Under the pieces are notes generated by a model that was not told the origin of the DNA, made no database searches, and worked only from the letters and a program-made list of their open reading frames with translations. A stretch of DNA of 38,513 nt from Bacillota bacterium (lineage in GTDB: Bacteria > Bacillota > Sulfobacillia > Sulfobacillales > JAIMBI01): contig JAKATP010000014.1 of assembly GCA_021818685.1 (NCBI GenBank), positions 1 through 38,513 of the forward strand. Reading direction: 5' to 3'. Positions within the stretch are counted from its first letter, which is position 1, and each line of letters begins with the position of its first letter. The translations under genes and the position numbers were made by a program. This document shows positions 1-8,696 of the stretch, piece after piece.

Positions 1-1373
1 ACGAATCGGGTCCCTAAAACGTGGGCTTAAGCCGGTACACCACTAACGCCGCTGCCACCGTGCTGGTGAAGTCGAGGGCCAGCAGCGTCTCAAACCGGGG
101 GGCGCAGGACGGGATGGTCCGCGACCGACGATCCTCCGGAGCAGAGTGTGGAAACGAGGGCCACGCCGCATGTCCCGATCGAGAGACTCGGTCAGTACAC
201 ACGTCCATGGCAAGAGGCCAATCGGGATGGCCCAGGAGCCCGTTTAGGCCCAGAGCGGACAAGATGTGGTCCGAGGCCAGGGCGAGTATGGCGGCGAGTG
301 GCTGATGACGGTCGTCGCCGCGGAGAGCGTAGTCAGCGTGGCCGGCGACGCCGCCGCCTCGCGCGGAAACATGATGGGCTCGAGTCTCGCCGGTCCGGTC
401 AGCAGGACAGTCGCCCCGGTGCCGACGCCGACGAGAAAACTAGCTGATGCCGTCCACAAGTCCCACCTAGACCCCCGTCTATCAGACCCGGCGGCCAGAG
501 AGACTGCTGACAGACGTTTGTAACAGGAGTGCCCCCACGAGAGTTCGTCGAAGAGGTCGACCAAGACGCCCCCGGCCGGCACGAGCCGTACGGGCCTCGC
601 ACGCGACCGCGAGCGCGATCGACAAGCCCGGCCCCGTAAGACAATCGACGACGAGCGGTCGTACGACCGCGTAGCCGGCGTTCCCAACACGGACGAGGGA
701 GTTGCCGACCGCGTGGATCCAAATTCGGCGCGGCCATATCGTCGAGGCGTCTCCCAGAGCTCGCGTGCCGGAAGTTTTGGGCGTACGGGAACAAGGCGCA
801 TCCGGACCGGCGGTGCCCCGATCGTCCTCCCGCACCATCGAAGGCGCCGTAATGAGCGGCAAGAGCCGCCATCCGCCGCGTGCATGTTGTTCAGGAAAAC
901 AGCTCCCGCCAGACTTGAATGCCGGGACCGGTTAAGGATGTCGCTTGTGGCCACCCCCCGCGTAGAGGCCGACAGTGCCCCCACATCGGTCCCCGCTCCG
1001 AATCTGGGACACATCCGGAAGAACCGCGCGCGTACATCCCCACGCCCACCGTGTTCGGATAGACGCCGGATAGGGACCGCCCGGCGTGGGGATCCATAGC
1101 TCTCGGCATGCGTGACCCCGGAGCTTTAACCGACGAACCTGGCACTCGCCCTACGGTTGTTCCTCATACGCGGAGCGATAACCCAAACCGCCCGACATCC
1201 GGAGGCCGCTGACGCTCTGATCGCCGGGGCGGGGAAATTATGGCCCAGGAAGCCGGATGCGCCTATGCGCATGAGTCTACCGTCCTCGGCCCCGAGGACC
1301 ACCAGGCTGCGTCGCTCACCAACGCCGGCAGTCGGCGTCGCCGCGGCCATCCTCGCCCGACATGGTGCCGGAA
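1..1373. other. Region without an intact recognisable gene
   Basis: No ORF here looks like a complete protein of a known family. On the minus strand, several overlapping frames carry short hydrophobic, protein-like stretches (LVVDCLTGPGLSIALAVAC; SFLVGVGTGATVLLTGPA; LAAILALASDHILSALGLNG; TLLALDFTSTVAAALVVYRL). They read in the same direction but need frame changes to join. This could be the remains of a decayed membrane-protein gene, but it is not strong enough to name a family. No repeats, tRNA or IS ends were seen. Confidence 0.3.
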
Positions 1374-2579
1374 TCAGCCGCTCGTGATTGTCCCGAGGGC
1401 CTGCTGCAGGTCCGAAACCAGGTCCGCTGTCTCCTCGATGCCGACCGAATACCGGACGAGCGCTTCCGGTATCCCGAGAGCCTCGCGGTCCTCGGCGCTC
1501 AGCTCCACGTGGCTCGTGGTACGTGGGGGTCCGGCTACCGTCTCGACCGACCCCAAGTTGGCGGCCAGGTGTGCGAGCTGCAGCGCCGGCAGGAACTGCC
1601 GCACCGCGTCAAAGCCCCCCTTGAGCGAGAACGACAGCACCCCGCCGAACCCCCCTCGCATCTGAGCGGTCGCCACATCGTGGCCGGGATGACTCATAAG
1701 TCCCGGGTAAAAGACCCGGCTGACAGCCGGATGCTTCTCCAATAGCCGGGCGATGACAAGCGCGCTGCGGCTTTGCTGCCGCACCCGGAGCGCCAGTGTC
1801 TTCATACCGCGGATCAGGAGATAGGCCGCGTCCGCTGATAGGGCCGCCCCGTTTATCTCCCGGTATTTGAAGACCGTGTCCACGAGGTCGCGGCGTCCTG
1901 CGACCACGCCCCCCAGCACGTCGGCGTGACCCCCCAGAAACTTGCTCGCGCTGTGCACCACGAGATCCGCCCCGAGGGCCAGAGGCTGCTGGATGATAGG
2001 GGTAGCAAAGGTGTTGTCGACGACCAGGATCGCGCCCGCGGCCCGCGCCGCCCGCGCGGCGCGTCGGAGATCCACCACCTTCAAGGTCGGATTGGTGGGC
2101 GTCTCGACGTACACAAGCCGGCAGCCCTGACCCACGGCTTTTTCCAGCGCGCCTGGGTCTCCAGTGGCAGCAAGGTCGGCCCTTATGCCGTATTTCGGAA
2201 GAAACTCCAGGAACAAGCGGCTTGTGCCACCGTAGGAGTCGGTAATGGACACCACCCGGTCTCCCGGTTTCAAGAGGGCCCACAAGGTATTGCTGATGGC
2301 GGCCATGCCACTCCCGAAACTGGCGGCCGCCTCGCCTCCTTCGAGACGTCGGAGCTTCTCCTCGAAAGCAGCCACCGTCGGATTGGTGTTGCGGGAGTAG
2401 ATGTGTCCGGCCCGCATTCCCAAGGCCACCTCATGCCACCGGTCAACGTCGTCGTAGCCGAACGCGACACTATTTACGATCGGAACCTGCGTCGCCCCGC
2501 CCGGCCAGGGACCCGCCTCGCCCCCTCGGACCGCGATCGTGCCAGCGCCCCAGACGGAATCTTTCGTCACTCCACTCAC
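1374..2579 (-). CDS. Cystathionine gamma-synthase family PLP enzyme
   Basis: A 401-residue member of the Cys/Met metabolism PLP-dependent family, which performs gamma-replacement or gamma-elimination on homoserine esters, cystathionine or methionine. Visible marks are the YSRNTNPT phosphate-binding segment (residues 61-68), the SGM turn (90-92), DNTFATP (188-194) and the Schiff-base lysine K213 in SASKFLGGHAD. Length is normal. It starts at GTG 2579 behind a GGAGGAGG ribosome binding site. The gene stands alone, divergent from the nitrogen cluster. Sequence alone does not separate cystathionine gamma-synthase, cystathionine lyase, methionine gamma-lyase and O-acetylhomoserine sulfhydrylase, so no symbol is given. 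I saw no S-box (SAM riboswitch) core in its leader. Confidence 0.9.
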   Translation of the reverse strand: MSGVTKDSVWGAGTIAVRGGEAGPWPGGATQVPIVNSVAFGYDDVDRWHEVALGMRAGHIYSRNTNPTVAAFEEKLRRLEGGEAAASFGSGMAAISNTLWALLKPGDRVVSITDSYGGTSRLFLEFLPKYGIRADLAATGDPGALEKAVGQGCRLVYVETPTNPTLKVVDLRRAARAARAAGAILVVDNTFATPIIQQPLALGADLVVHSASKFLGGHADVLGGVVAGRRDLVDTVFKYREINGAALSADAAYLLIRGMKTLALRVRQQSRSALVIARLLEKHPAVSRVFYPGLMSHPGHDVATAQMRGGFGGVLSFSLKGGFDAVRQFLPALQLAHLAANLGSVETVAGPPRTTSHVELSAEDREALGIPEALVRYSVGIEETADLVSDLQQALGTITSG

Positions 2580-2754
2580 ACGCCGTCCTCCTCCGGAAGA
2601 TGGCGGAAGTCCCCGGGGCTCCCGCGCTTACCGGTCATCATGGCATGGACGGCATCCCGCTTGGACCTCCCGTGTCGTTTTTCGGGAACAATTCCCCCCG
2701 GGGGATCCCTCCCTTCCCTTGATTCTTTGTCCCTTTCCGGTTCATTCGGAAGGA

Positions 2755-2782
2755 AGTATGCGCCCCCAGGGGAAGTTGTCAA
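2755..2782 (-). promoter_or_regulatory. Sigma-A-like promoter for the cystathionine gamma-synthase family gene
   Basis: On the minus strand, TTGACA (2782-2777) is followed after 16 bases by CATACT (2760-2755). This would give a leader of about 170 bases. The leader carries a short dyad (TTCCG/CGGAA around 2736-2752) and a C5G5 palindrome near 2695-2705. The perfect -35 makes this the best promoter candidate in the divergent intergenic region. No equally good promoter was seen for the plus-strand genes. Confidence 0.5.
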
Positions 2783-2830
2783 AAGGTAAGTCGCACAGGT
2801 TCATGCCCGTACAGAGTGGAGGAACCCCTC

Positions 2831-4417
2831 GTGGTCGATGCGGAGACGCTTAAAACCGTCGCCTGGAACTTCTTTGAAGAGCGCACCCCCGAGTGGTCGG
2901 CGTTTCACCAGCGCATCTGGGAATACGCCGAGCCCGCCTGGCGGGAATACCGGTCAGCCGACGCCTACGTTGACTACCTGCGCCGTGCAGGATTTTCGGT
3001 AGAGGCGCCCTCGGGAGGCATGCCCACCGCATTTTGCGCGCGGTGGGGATCGGGAAGACCGGTACTCGGTACCTTCGCCGAATACGACGCCGTCCCTCAC
3101 AACTCCCAGGCGGTCGTACCGCGCCGGGAGCCGCGGCCGGGATTTCACCCCTACGCTCCCGGTCACACCGACCCCCACTCCGCGCTCGGCGTGGCGGCCC
3201 TATCCGGGATCCTCGCCGCGAAACATGCCATGGAGCGGCACGGGACCGCGGGAACGCTCGTTCTGTTCGGGGAGCCAGCGGAAAAAGTGTGTGGCTCCAA
3301 GCCCGTTCACGCGGCCCGGGGCTACTATGACGACTTTGACGCCTTCGTGGTCTATCACCCAGCGTCGACCAATACGGTCGCCTGGGACACGCACTTTGCC
3401 TCGTACTGGAGCGCCGTGTTTACGTTTGAGTGCGATGACCAAGAGTCATGGTTTGACCCCGCCATCCTACCGTTCCAGGGTTCTTCCCATGTCGGCGTCC
3501 GCTCCCCCGGCGCTCTCGATGCGATGATGCTGATGTATACCAATACCAAGTACACCAAGGAGAATATGTTCCCCCATCTGGGAGCGTGGACGTTGAATGA
3601 GGCGGTCCTCGCTAACGGAACCGCCACCTCTGACAACCTGCCACCTCGCCTGGCGCAGATTCAGTACTCCTGGCGTGGGCCGACTTTGGCCGTACAGCAG
3701 CGTATCGCCAATGTTCTGGAGCAAAATGCCCGCGCCTCCGCGCTGGCCACCAATACCCGCGCCTACATCCGCTGGGTTACCAAGACCCGGGTCGGGCTTG
3801 CGAATCATGCACTCGCCCGGCTCACCTACGAGAACCTGGCTCGTGTCGGCGCGCCGGTGTTTCCGGAAACGGCACGCGCCTTCGCGCAAGAGATCCAGCG
3901 GACCGAGGGACTCACGCCCGACGGCGATCCTTTCACGGAGGCGTCACAAAGCCTTCTCGACCCGGAGGCCTACGAGCAGGCGTTCCGCCGGGACCTGCCA
4001 CCCTGGCAGACGCACGTCAGCGCCGACGATTACGTCGAGTACTGCTGGCACGCCCCCACGGCACGTCTGCACACAGCCAAGCCGCTCGTTCGGGGTCTCG
4101 GGGCCCGTGGCTACTGGGCCCACAATGCCCTGACCGGAATGGCCGCCGCCATCGACCCCACCTGGATCACGGCCGGCAAGACGATAGCCGCCACCCTCGT
4201 CGACCTCGCTACGAAACCCGACCGCCTAGCCGCGGCCCAGGCCGAGTTTCGCGAGCGGACGGGCGGAGGTGTCGGCGGCACCCGATGGGTGGCGCCGCTT
4301 CTCGACGCCGATTTCGATCCGCCCATTGAACTTCCTTGGCCGGAATATGTTACGACGCGGCGAGGATTCGGCTGGATGCTCCCCGACACGGCCAGTTTTG
4401 GCACGCCGCTCGCCTAG
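2831..4417 (+). CDS. M20 family amidohydrolase, AbgB-like
   Basis: A 528-residue metallopeptidase-fold protein resembling AbgB (aminobenzoyl-glutamate utilisation subunit B) and related M20D amidohydrolases, which hydrolyse N-acyl amino acids. Conserved parts are the N-terminal ExAEPAWxEYRSA stretch (about 31-43), GTFAEYDAVP (80-89) and a metal/catalytic region with H112, H116 and the PAEK glutamate E151. The usual GCGHN is replaced by TDPHS. The annotated ORF opens at 2816, but GGAGGA at 2818-2823 sits 7 bases before GTG 2831, which is the likely start. It is the first gene of the plus-strand cluster with an aminotransferase, a ureohydrolase, a carbamoylase and a PuuD-like amidotransferase, so a substrate in amino-acid or polyamine catabolism is inferred. 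Confidence 0.8.
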   Translation: MVDAETLKTVAWNFFEERTPEWSAFHQRIWEYAEPAWREYRSADAYVDYLRRAGFSVEAPSGGMPTAFCARWGSGRPVLGTFAEYDAVPHNSQAVVPRREPRPGFHPYAPGHTDPHSALGVAALSGILAAKHAMERHGTAGTLVLFGEPAEKVCGSKPVHAARGYYDDFDAFVVYHPASTNTVAWDTHFASYWSAVFTFECDDQESWFDPAILPFQGSSHVGVRSPGALDAMMLMYTNTKYTKENMFPHLGAWTLNEAVLANGTATSDNLPPRLAQIQYSWRGPTLAVQQRIANVLEQNARASALATNTRAYIRWVTKTRVGLANHALARLTYENLARVGAPVFPETARAFAQEIQRTEGLTPDGDPFTEASQSLLDPEAYEQAFRRDLPPWQTHVSADDYVEYCWHAPTARLHTAKPLVRGLGARGYWAHNALTGMAAAIDPTWITAGKTIAATLVDLATKPDRLAAAQAEFRERTGGGVGGTRWVAPLLDADFDPPIELPWPEYVTTRRGFGWMLPDTASFGTPLA

Positions 4418-4445
4418 AGACTCCATTCAGAAAGGATGTGCACGC

Positions 4446-5768
4446 GTGGCTGAGGTACCGGCGCTTTGGGGTCCCTTTACCTCCCTGCATGACGTGATGG
4501 CGCAGGGCCCGCTCGTGATCGAGCGGGCGGAGGGGGTCCGGGTTTATGACGGAAGCGGACGAGAATTCATCGACGCCCACGGCGGGCTCTGGCTCGTGAA
4601 CGTGGGTTACGGACGCGAGGAAATTGTGGAGGCCATGTTCCAGCAAGCACGGGCCCTGACCTGGTTCCCGTCGTTCGGCGGTTTCGCCAATCCCCCGGCC
4701 TTGAAACTCGCCGAGAAGCTTCGGGACCTCTTCGACGAGGACGGAATGGCCACGGTCTTCTTCAGCGGCAGCGGTTCGGAGGCCAACGAGACGGCCCTCA
4801 AACTGGTCCGGCAGTACTGGCGGATACGGAAACCGTCCAAGTTCAAGCTCATCGGTCGCCGGCAAGCTTACCACGGTGTCACGCTGGGGGCGCTTTCGGT
4901 GGCTGGCATTCCGGGCAATCGGGAACCGTTCGAGCCGCTCTTGACCCAGGCACGGCACATCCCCGCGCCGGATCATATGCACTGCCCTTTTCATGCCGAT
5001 GGGGCGCCCTGCACGGCCGCCTGCGCAGACGAATTAGAGCGAACTATCCTGTTTGAGGGCCCAGACACGGTCGCCGCTTTCATCATGGAGCCGGTGCAGG
5101 GCGCGGGCGGCGTCATCATCCCTCCCCCGGATTATATGGCCCGCGTGCGCGCCATCTGCGACCGCTACGACGTCCTGCTCATCAGTGATGAGGTCATCTG
5201 CGGCTTCGGCCGCCTGGGCACCTGGTCCGGGGCCCGCTTTTACGGGGTCCAACCGGACCTGATGACGTTCGCCAAGGGGCTTACCTCCGGTTACTTTCCC
5301 CTCGGGGCCACAATGGTGCGGGCCGAGATGGCAGAGGCTTTCCTGGAGCAGCCAGTTTCCGGCCCCGAGTTTCGCCACGGCAATACATACAGCGGCCACC
5401 CAGTCGGGGCCGCCGCCGCGTTGGCCAACATCGCCATCTTGGAGAACGAGCACGTGCTCGAGCATGTGCGACGCCTAGACGACCCGCTCCATGAAGCACT
5501 GAAGGTCGTCGGCGACCGACATCCTCACGTGGTGGCCGATGCCGACAGTGTGGGTCTGCTCGGCCGGGTCGAACTGTGTGGAACGCCCGGCGGGCCGTCC
5601 GCCGTTGCGCGGGCGTCCGAGGTGGCGTCTGCCATGCGCGCCGACGGGGTTATCGCGCGGCCTGCCGGGGCTGTCATCACGCTGTCGCCGCCGCTCATCA
5701 TCTCGGAGGCAGATCTCTTGCACGTGGTGGAGGTCATGGACCGCGCGATCGGGACACTCGAGCCATAG
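4446..5768 (+). CDS. Class III PLP-dependent aminotransferase
   Basis: A 440-residue fold-type I aminotransferase of the omega-amino-acid/diamine group. Visible motifs are SGSGSEAN (107-114) for PLP phosphate binding, the AYHG stretch (141-144), DEVICGFGRLG with D248-E249, and the Schiff-base lysine K277 in FAKGLTSGYFPLGA. The annotated ORF is N-terminally overlong. GTG 4446, with AAAGGA about ten bases upstream and 28 bases after the preceding stop, gives the normal N-terminus. Members of this group move amino groups from beta-alanine, GABA, putrescine or taurine to pyruvate or 2-oxoglutarate. Placement next to a ureohydrolase and a PuuD-like enzyme favours a diamine or omega-amino-acid substrate; this is inference. 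Confidence 0.88.
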   Translation: MAEVPALWGPFTSLHDVMAQGPLVIERAEGVRVYDGSGREFIDAHGGLWLVNVGYGREEIVEAMFQQARALTWFPSFGGFANPPALKLAEKLRDLFDEDGMATVFFSGSGSEANETALKLVRQYWRIRKPSKFKLIGRRQAYHGVTLGALSVAGIPGNREPFEPLLTQARHIPAPDHMHCPFHADGAPCTAACADELERTILFEGPDTVAAFIMEPVQGAGGVIIPPPDYMARVRAICDRYDVLLISDEVICGFGRLGTWSGARFYGVQPDLMTFAKGLTSGYFPLGATMVRAEMAEAFLEQPVSGPEFRHGNTYSGHPVGAAAALANIAILENEHVLEHVRRLDDPLHEALKVVGDRHPHVVADADSVGLLGRVELCGTPGGPSAVARASEVASAMRADGVIARPAGAVITLSPPLIISEADLLHVVEVMDRAIGTLEP

Positions 5769-5879
5769 GACCCTGGTGTTCGGTCTCGGAGCGAGGTGCC
5801 ACAGCATCCGCCGCGCTGACGGTGAGCACGGGGCTGCAGAAGAACACGACAGCAGGATAAAAGAAAGAAGGTGGTTCCC

Positions 5880-6845
5880 ATGGCCGAACGCCGTCGGATC
5901 CGACCGCTTGACGCCCTGGTGTCCCCACGATTCACCCAGATCGCCACCTTTGCCCGCCTGCCCCACGATCGGGATCTCAGCGACGTGGATGTGGCCTTTG
6001 TCGGCATCCCGTTCGATGACGGCACGACGTATCGTACGGGAGCTCGCGTGGGACCGAGCGCCATTCGGGAACAATCGCGGCTCTTGCGCCCTTACAACAT
6101 GATCCTGGATGTGAGTCCCTTTGAGGTGCTGAATGTTCTCGACTACGGTGACGTGGACGTAGTCCCGGGCTCCCACGCCAAAACGGCTCGTGCCATTGAG
6201 GAGACCCTGGCCACGCTCTTGCAAGCACGGGTGGCGCCACTCATTGCCGGCGGCGACCACTCGATCACCCTACCGGTCCTGCGGGCGCTCCATCAGGTCC
6301 ACGGCCCTATCCATCTCCTCCACTTCGACTCCCATTTCGACTTCTGGGACCAATACTGGGGTGAACGGTACACGCACGGCACCTGGCTCAGGCGCTCCTT
6401 GGAGGAGGGACTCTTGGGCCGCGTAGGTCAGCTGGGTATTCGTGGGCCCCAGTTTACCCCGGACGACCTTCGCTACGCTCGAGAGCACCATCTCCACGTG
6501 GTACCCATCGCCGAGCTGGTCGGGAACCCCAAGGCGGTACTCGAGCGCGTCCTGGAAGCCGTCCCGGTTCAGGAGCCCCTGTACGTGTCATGGGACATCG
6601 ACGTGGTCGATCCCGCCTATGCCATGGCCACAGGCACGCCGGAGGTTGGGGGTCTCACGAGCCGGGAGGCGCTCGACGTCGTGCGGGCGCTTACTGGCCA
6701 CCGTCTCGTGGGGGTTGACATCGTCGAGGTGTCGCCTCTCTACGAGGGACCCGGGGCGGTGACGTCGCTCCTGGCCGCCAATCTGTTCTATGAGTTCCTG
6801 TCGGTGATGGCCAAGAATGCGGCGCAGGGACTGGCCCCATTCTAG
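5880..6845 (+). CDS. Ureohydrolase (agmatinase/arginase family)
   Basis: A 321-residue binuclear-manganese ureohydrolase. The metal ligands are all present: H127 in GGDHS, D150, H152 and D154 in the DSHFD motif (usually DAHxD), and D239 and D241 in SWDIDVVDP. After the last motif the usual APGTGTP reads AMATGTP, so the PG of the loop is replaced while TGTPEVGG is kept. Start ATG 5880 is preceded by AAGAAGG. Known family members release urea from agmatine, arginine, guanidinobutyrate, guanidinopropionate or proclavaminate. The loop change and neighbouring M20 hydrolases leave the substrate open. It is 111 bases behind the aminotransferase and probably co-transcribed. Confidence 0.88.
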   Translation: MAERRRIRPLDALVSPRFTQIATFARLPHDRDLSDVDVAFVGIPFDDGTTYRTGARVGPSAIREQSRLLRPYNMILDVSPFEVLNVLDYGDVDVVPGSHAKTARAIEETLATLLQARVAPLIAGGDHSITLPVLRALHQVHGPIHLLHFDSHFDFWDQYWGERYTHGTWLRRSLEEGLLGRVGQLGIRGPQFTPDDLRYAREHHLHVVPIAELVGNPKAVLERVLEAVPVQEPLYVSWDIDVVDPAYAMATGTPEVGGLTSREALDVVRALTGHRLVGVDIVEVSPLYEGPGAVTSLLAANLFYEFLSVMAKNAAQGLAPF

Positions 6846-7347
6846 TCCGAAGAAGGGGGCCTTATGGCCGTAGCCCGTAGTCGGGTGTGTACGAAAGAGT
6901 GGGACCAGGGGCTCCCGCCACATCGGGCGCCGGGGCGGTCCCGTGGCGCTATTCCGCGGATCGGGCCGCGAGGGCTCACGGGGTGCACCGCGCAACGGGG
7001 CGCCCAGGCCGTGGGCATCCCCCTGTCGTCTCGCATCGAGGAGACGGTCGACGTCAACAGCGCCAGCCAGCGAGCGGCCAACCCGAGCAGAAGATGCTGC
7101 ACGGCCCGGTATATAAGCCTCCCCTGACTGATGCCTGCCGGCCGGGGAGATCAACGCTTTTGGCCCAAGGAGGCGCCCGCCGTTCAGGAGGAACACGAAG
7201 ACGCGGCTGATGCGCACCGATCTTGGCGGGTCGGCACGCGCGTGACACCGCGGGCCGCCCGGCCGCTGGTCTCTCACGACAGGGGCTTCGTGGACGGTCA
7301 CGAACTCAGGACCGAGGGCGCCGACATCATCTGGTAAGGAGCCACGC
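6846..7347 (+). other. 500-base gap inside the nitrogen cluster
   Basis: No recognised gene. An 87-codon ORF starts at ATG 6864 with a plausible ribosome binding site (GAAGAAGGGGG), but its protein is rich in Arg, Pro and Ser and matches no family I know. Two further ORFs (6887-7210 and 7131-7337) continue in other frames on the same strand. This could be the remnant of a gene lost from the cluster or non-coding spacer; nothing proves either. No hairpin with a T-run was seen. Confidence 0.3.
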
Positions 7348-8634
7348 ATGAAGCGTATTCGGATCGACGAGAAGGTCCTGGGCGACGATCTCCGGCACCT
7401 GGCCCGCTTTACCCTTCCCGGCGAGGTGAAGGGGGCCGTGTCCCGACTCCCCTGGACACCCGAGGACCGTGCAGCGGTTGAATGGCTTCGGGGACGGATG
7501 GAGGAGCTGGGACTGGTTCCTTCCCTGGATCCGCTGGGCAATCTCTGGGGCGTGTGGGACGTAGACGCCAGCGAAAGTCTGGTCCTCGGATCGCACCGCG
7601 ACAGCGTGCCCCAGGGCGGCGCGTTCGACGGAGCCCTCGGCGTGATGGCGGCCCTGGCTGTGATACGCGCGCTCAGAAAGGCCGGCCACCGTCCCCGCCA
7701 CAACCTTGAGGTTGTGGCCTGGAACGACGAAGAGGGTGCACGATTTGGCACCACCCTGTTCGGCAGTCGGATGTACGTCGGCGCGCTTACCCCGGAGGTC
7801 GTGGTCAACATGCGGGATACCGCCGGTGTGCGCCTCGCAGATGCCGTCCAGGCAGCGGGCTATGATCTGCAGCGCATGCGGCCCTCCGCCACGCTCGCGC
7901 GCATCGCCGCCTATCTTGAGCTCCACATCGAGCAAGGACCTGTGCTGGAACGTGAGCACCAGGAGATCGGCATCGTCACCGGCGTCGGCGGCATTATCCA
8001 AGAGCGCATCACCCTCCACGGCACCCGGGTCCACGCCGCATACTCGGGCGGTGACCGCCACGACCCGGTGCTGGCGGCGGCCCGGGTCCTCCATCGGTTG
8101 GCCGTCGTGGAGGCGGACCGAAACCGGATGCGTCCCCGCGCGGTCCTCGGTGTAACCGTCGGGCGGGTAGAGTTGAGCTCGGCTCTCGTCAACGTAGTAC
8201 CGGAGTCCGTCAGCTTCACGGTGGACAGCCGTGCCCCCGACCCGCGCGACGCTCTCGCAGCGCTTGAGAGCCTGCATGAGGAGTTGGCGGCGGTATCGAC
8301 GTCCGGCGGCCTCTCGATGAAGACCGCTCCCCTAAACGACCACACCACCCTGGCCGGGGCCGGGGTCCGCACCGAGCCCATCCGCTTTAACGCCGACCTG
8401 GGTGCCGTGATCCGCCATGTCAGCCACGATCTCGGTTACCGCGCCATCGACCTCCCAAGTTGGGCGGGCCATGACGCCATGGCGCTGGGGCCACGGGTCC
8501 CCACGGCTATGATCTTTGTGCCGAGCGTACGTGGGCTCAGCCACACCCCGTCGGAGTTCACCTCCGACCTCGACGCCGGGCGTGGGGCCAACGTGCTGCT
8601 GCATACACTTCTGGCGCTCGACGCGGCCCCTTGA
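7348..8634 (+). CDS. M20 family carbamoylase / allantoate amidohydrolase-like Zn hydrolase
   Basis: A 428-residue Zn-dependent hydrolase of the HyuC/AllC group (N-carbamoyl-L-amino-acid hydrolase, beta-ureidopropionase, allantoate amidohydrolase). The diagnostic motifs are present: GSHRDSVPQGGAFDGALGV with H83 and bridging D94, WNDEEGARF with E128-E129, and ELHIEQGPVLE with H193. Start ATG 7348 follows AAGGAG with good spacing. The family cleaves a carbamoyl or ureido C-N bond, releasing ammonia and CO2. Within this cluster it might process a carbamoylated amine or a ureido product of guanidino degradation; that link is inference. Its stop overlaps the overlong form of the next ORF, but the likely start of that gene is 62 bases further on. 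Confidence 0.88.
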   Translation: MKRIRIDEKVLGDDLRHLARFTLPGEVKGAVSRLPWTPEDRAAVEWLRGRMEELGLVPSLDPLGNLWGVWDVDASESLVLGSHRDSVPQGGAFDGALGVMAALAVIRALRKAGHRPRHNLEVVAWNDEEGARFGTTLFGSRMYVGALTPEVVVNMRDTAGVRLADAVQAAGYDLQRMRPSATLARIAAYLELHIEQGPVLEREHQEIGIVTGVGGIIQERITLHGTRVHAAYSGGDRHDPVLAAARVLHRLAVVEADRNRMRPRAVLGVTVGRVELSSALVNVVPESVSFTVDSRAPDPRDALAALESLHEELAAVSTSGGLSMKTAPLNDHTTLAGAGVRTEPIRFNADLGAVIRHVSHDLGYRAIDLPSWAGHDAMALGPRVPTAMIFVPSVRGLSHTPSEFTSDLDAGRGANVLLHTLLALDAAP

Positions 8635-8696
8635 TCAGTGCAGGCACCGGGCCGTACGCTTTCCGTCACTATAGAAGGAGAAGGGTTGAACAGGAC

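Noticed and set aside
244-1014. 256-residue minus-strand ORF as a real gene
   Set aside because: Composition is Arg/Ser-rich with no domain pattern or good ribosome binding site; the hydrophobic pieces continue in other frames. Treated as non-coding or decayed.
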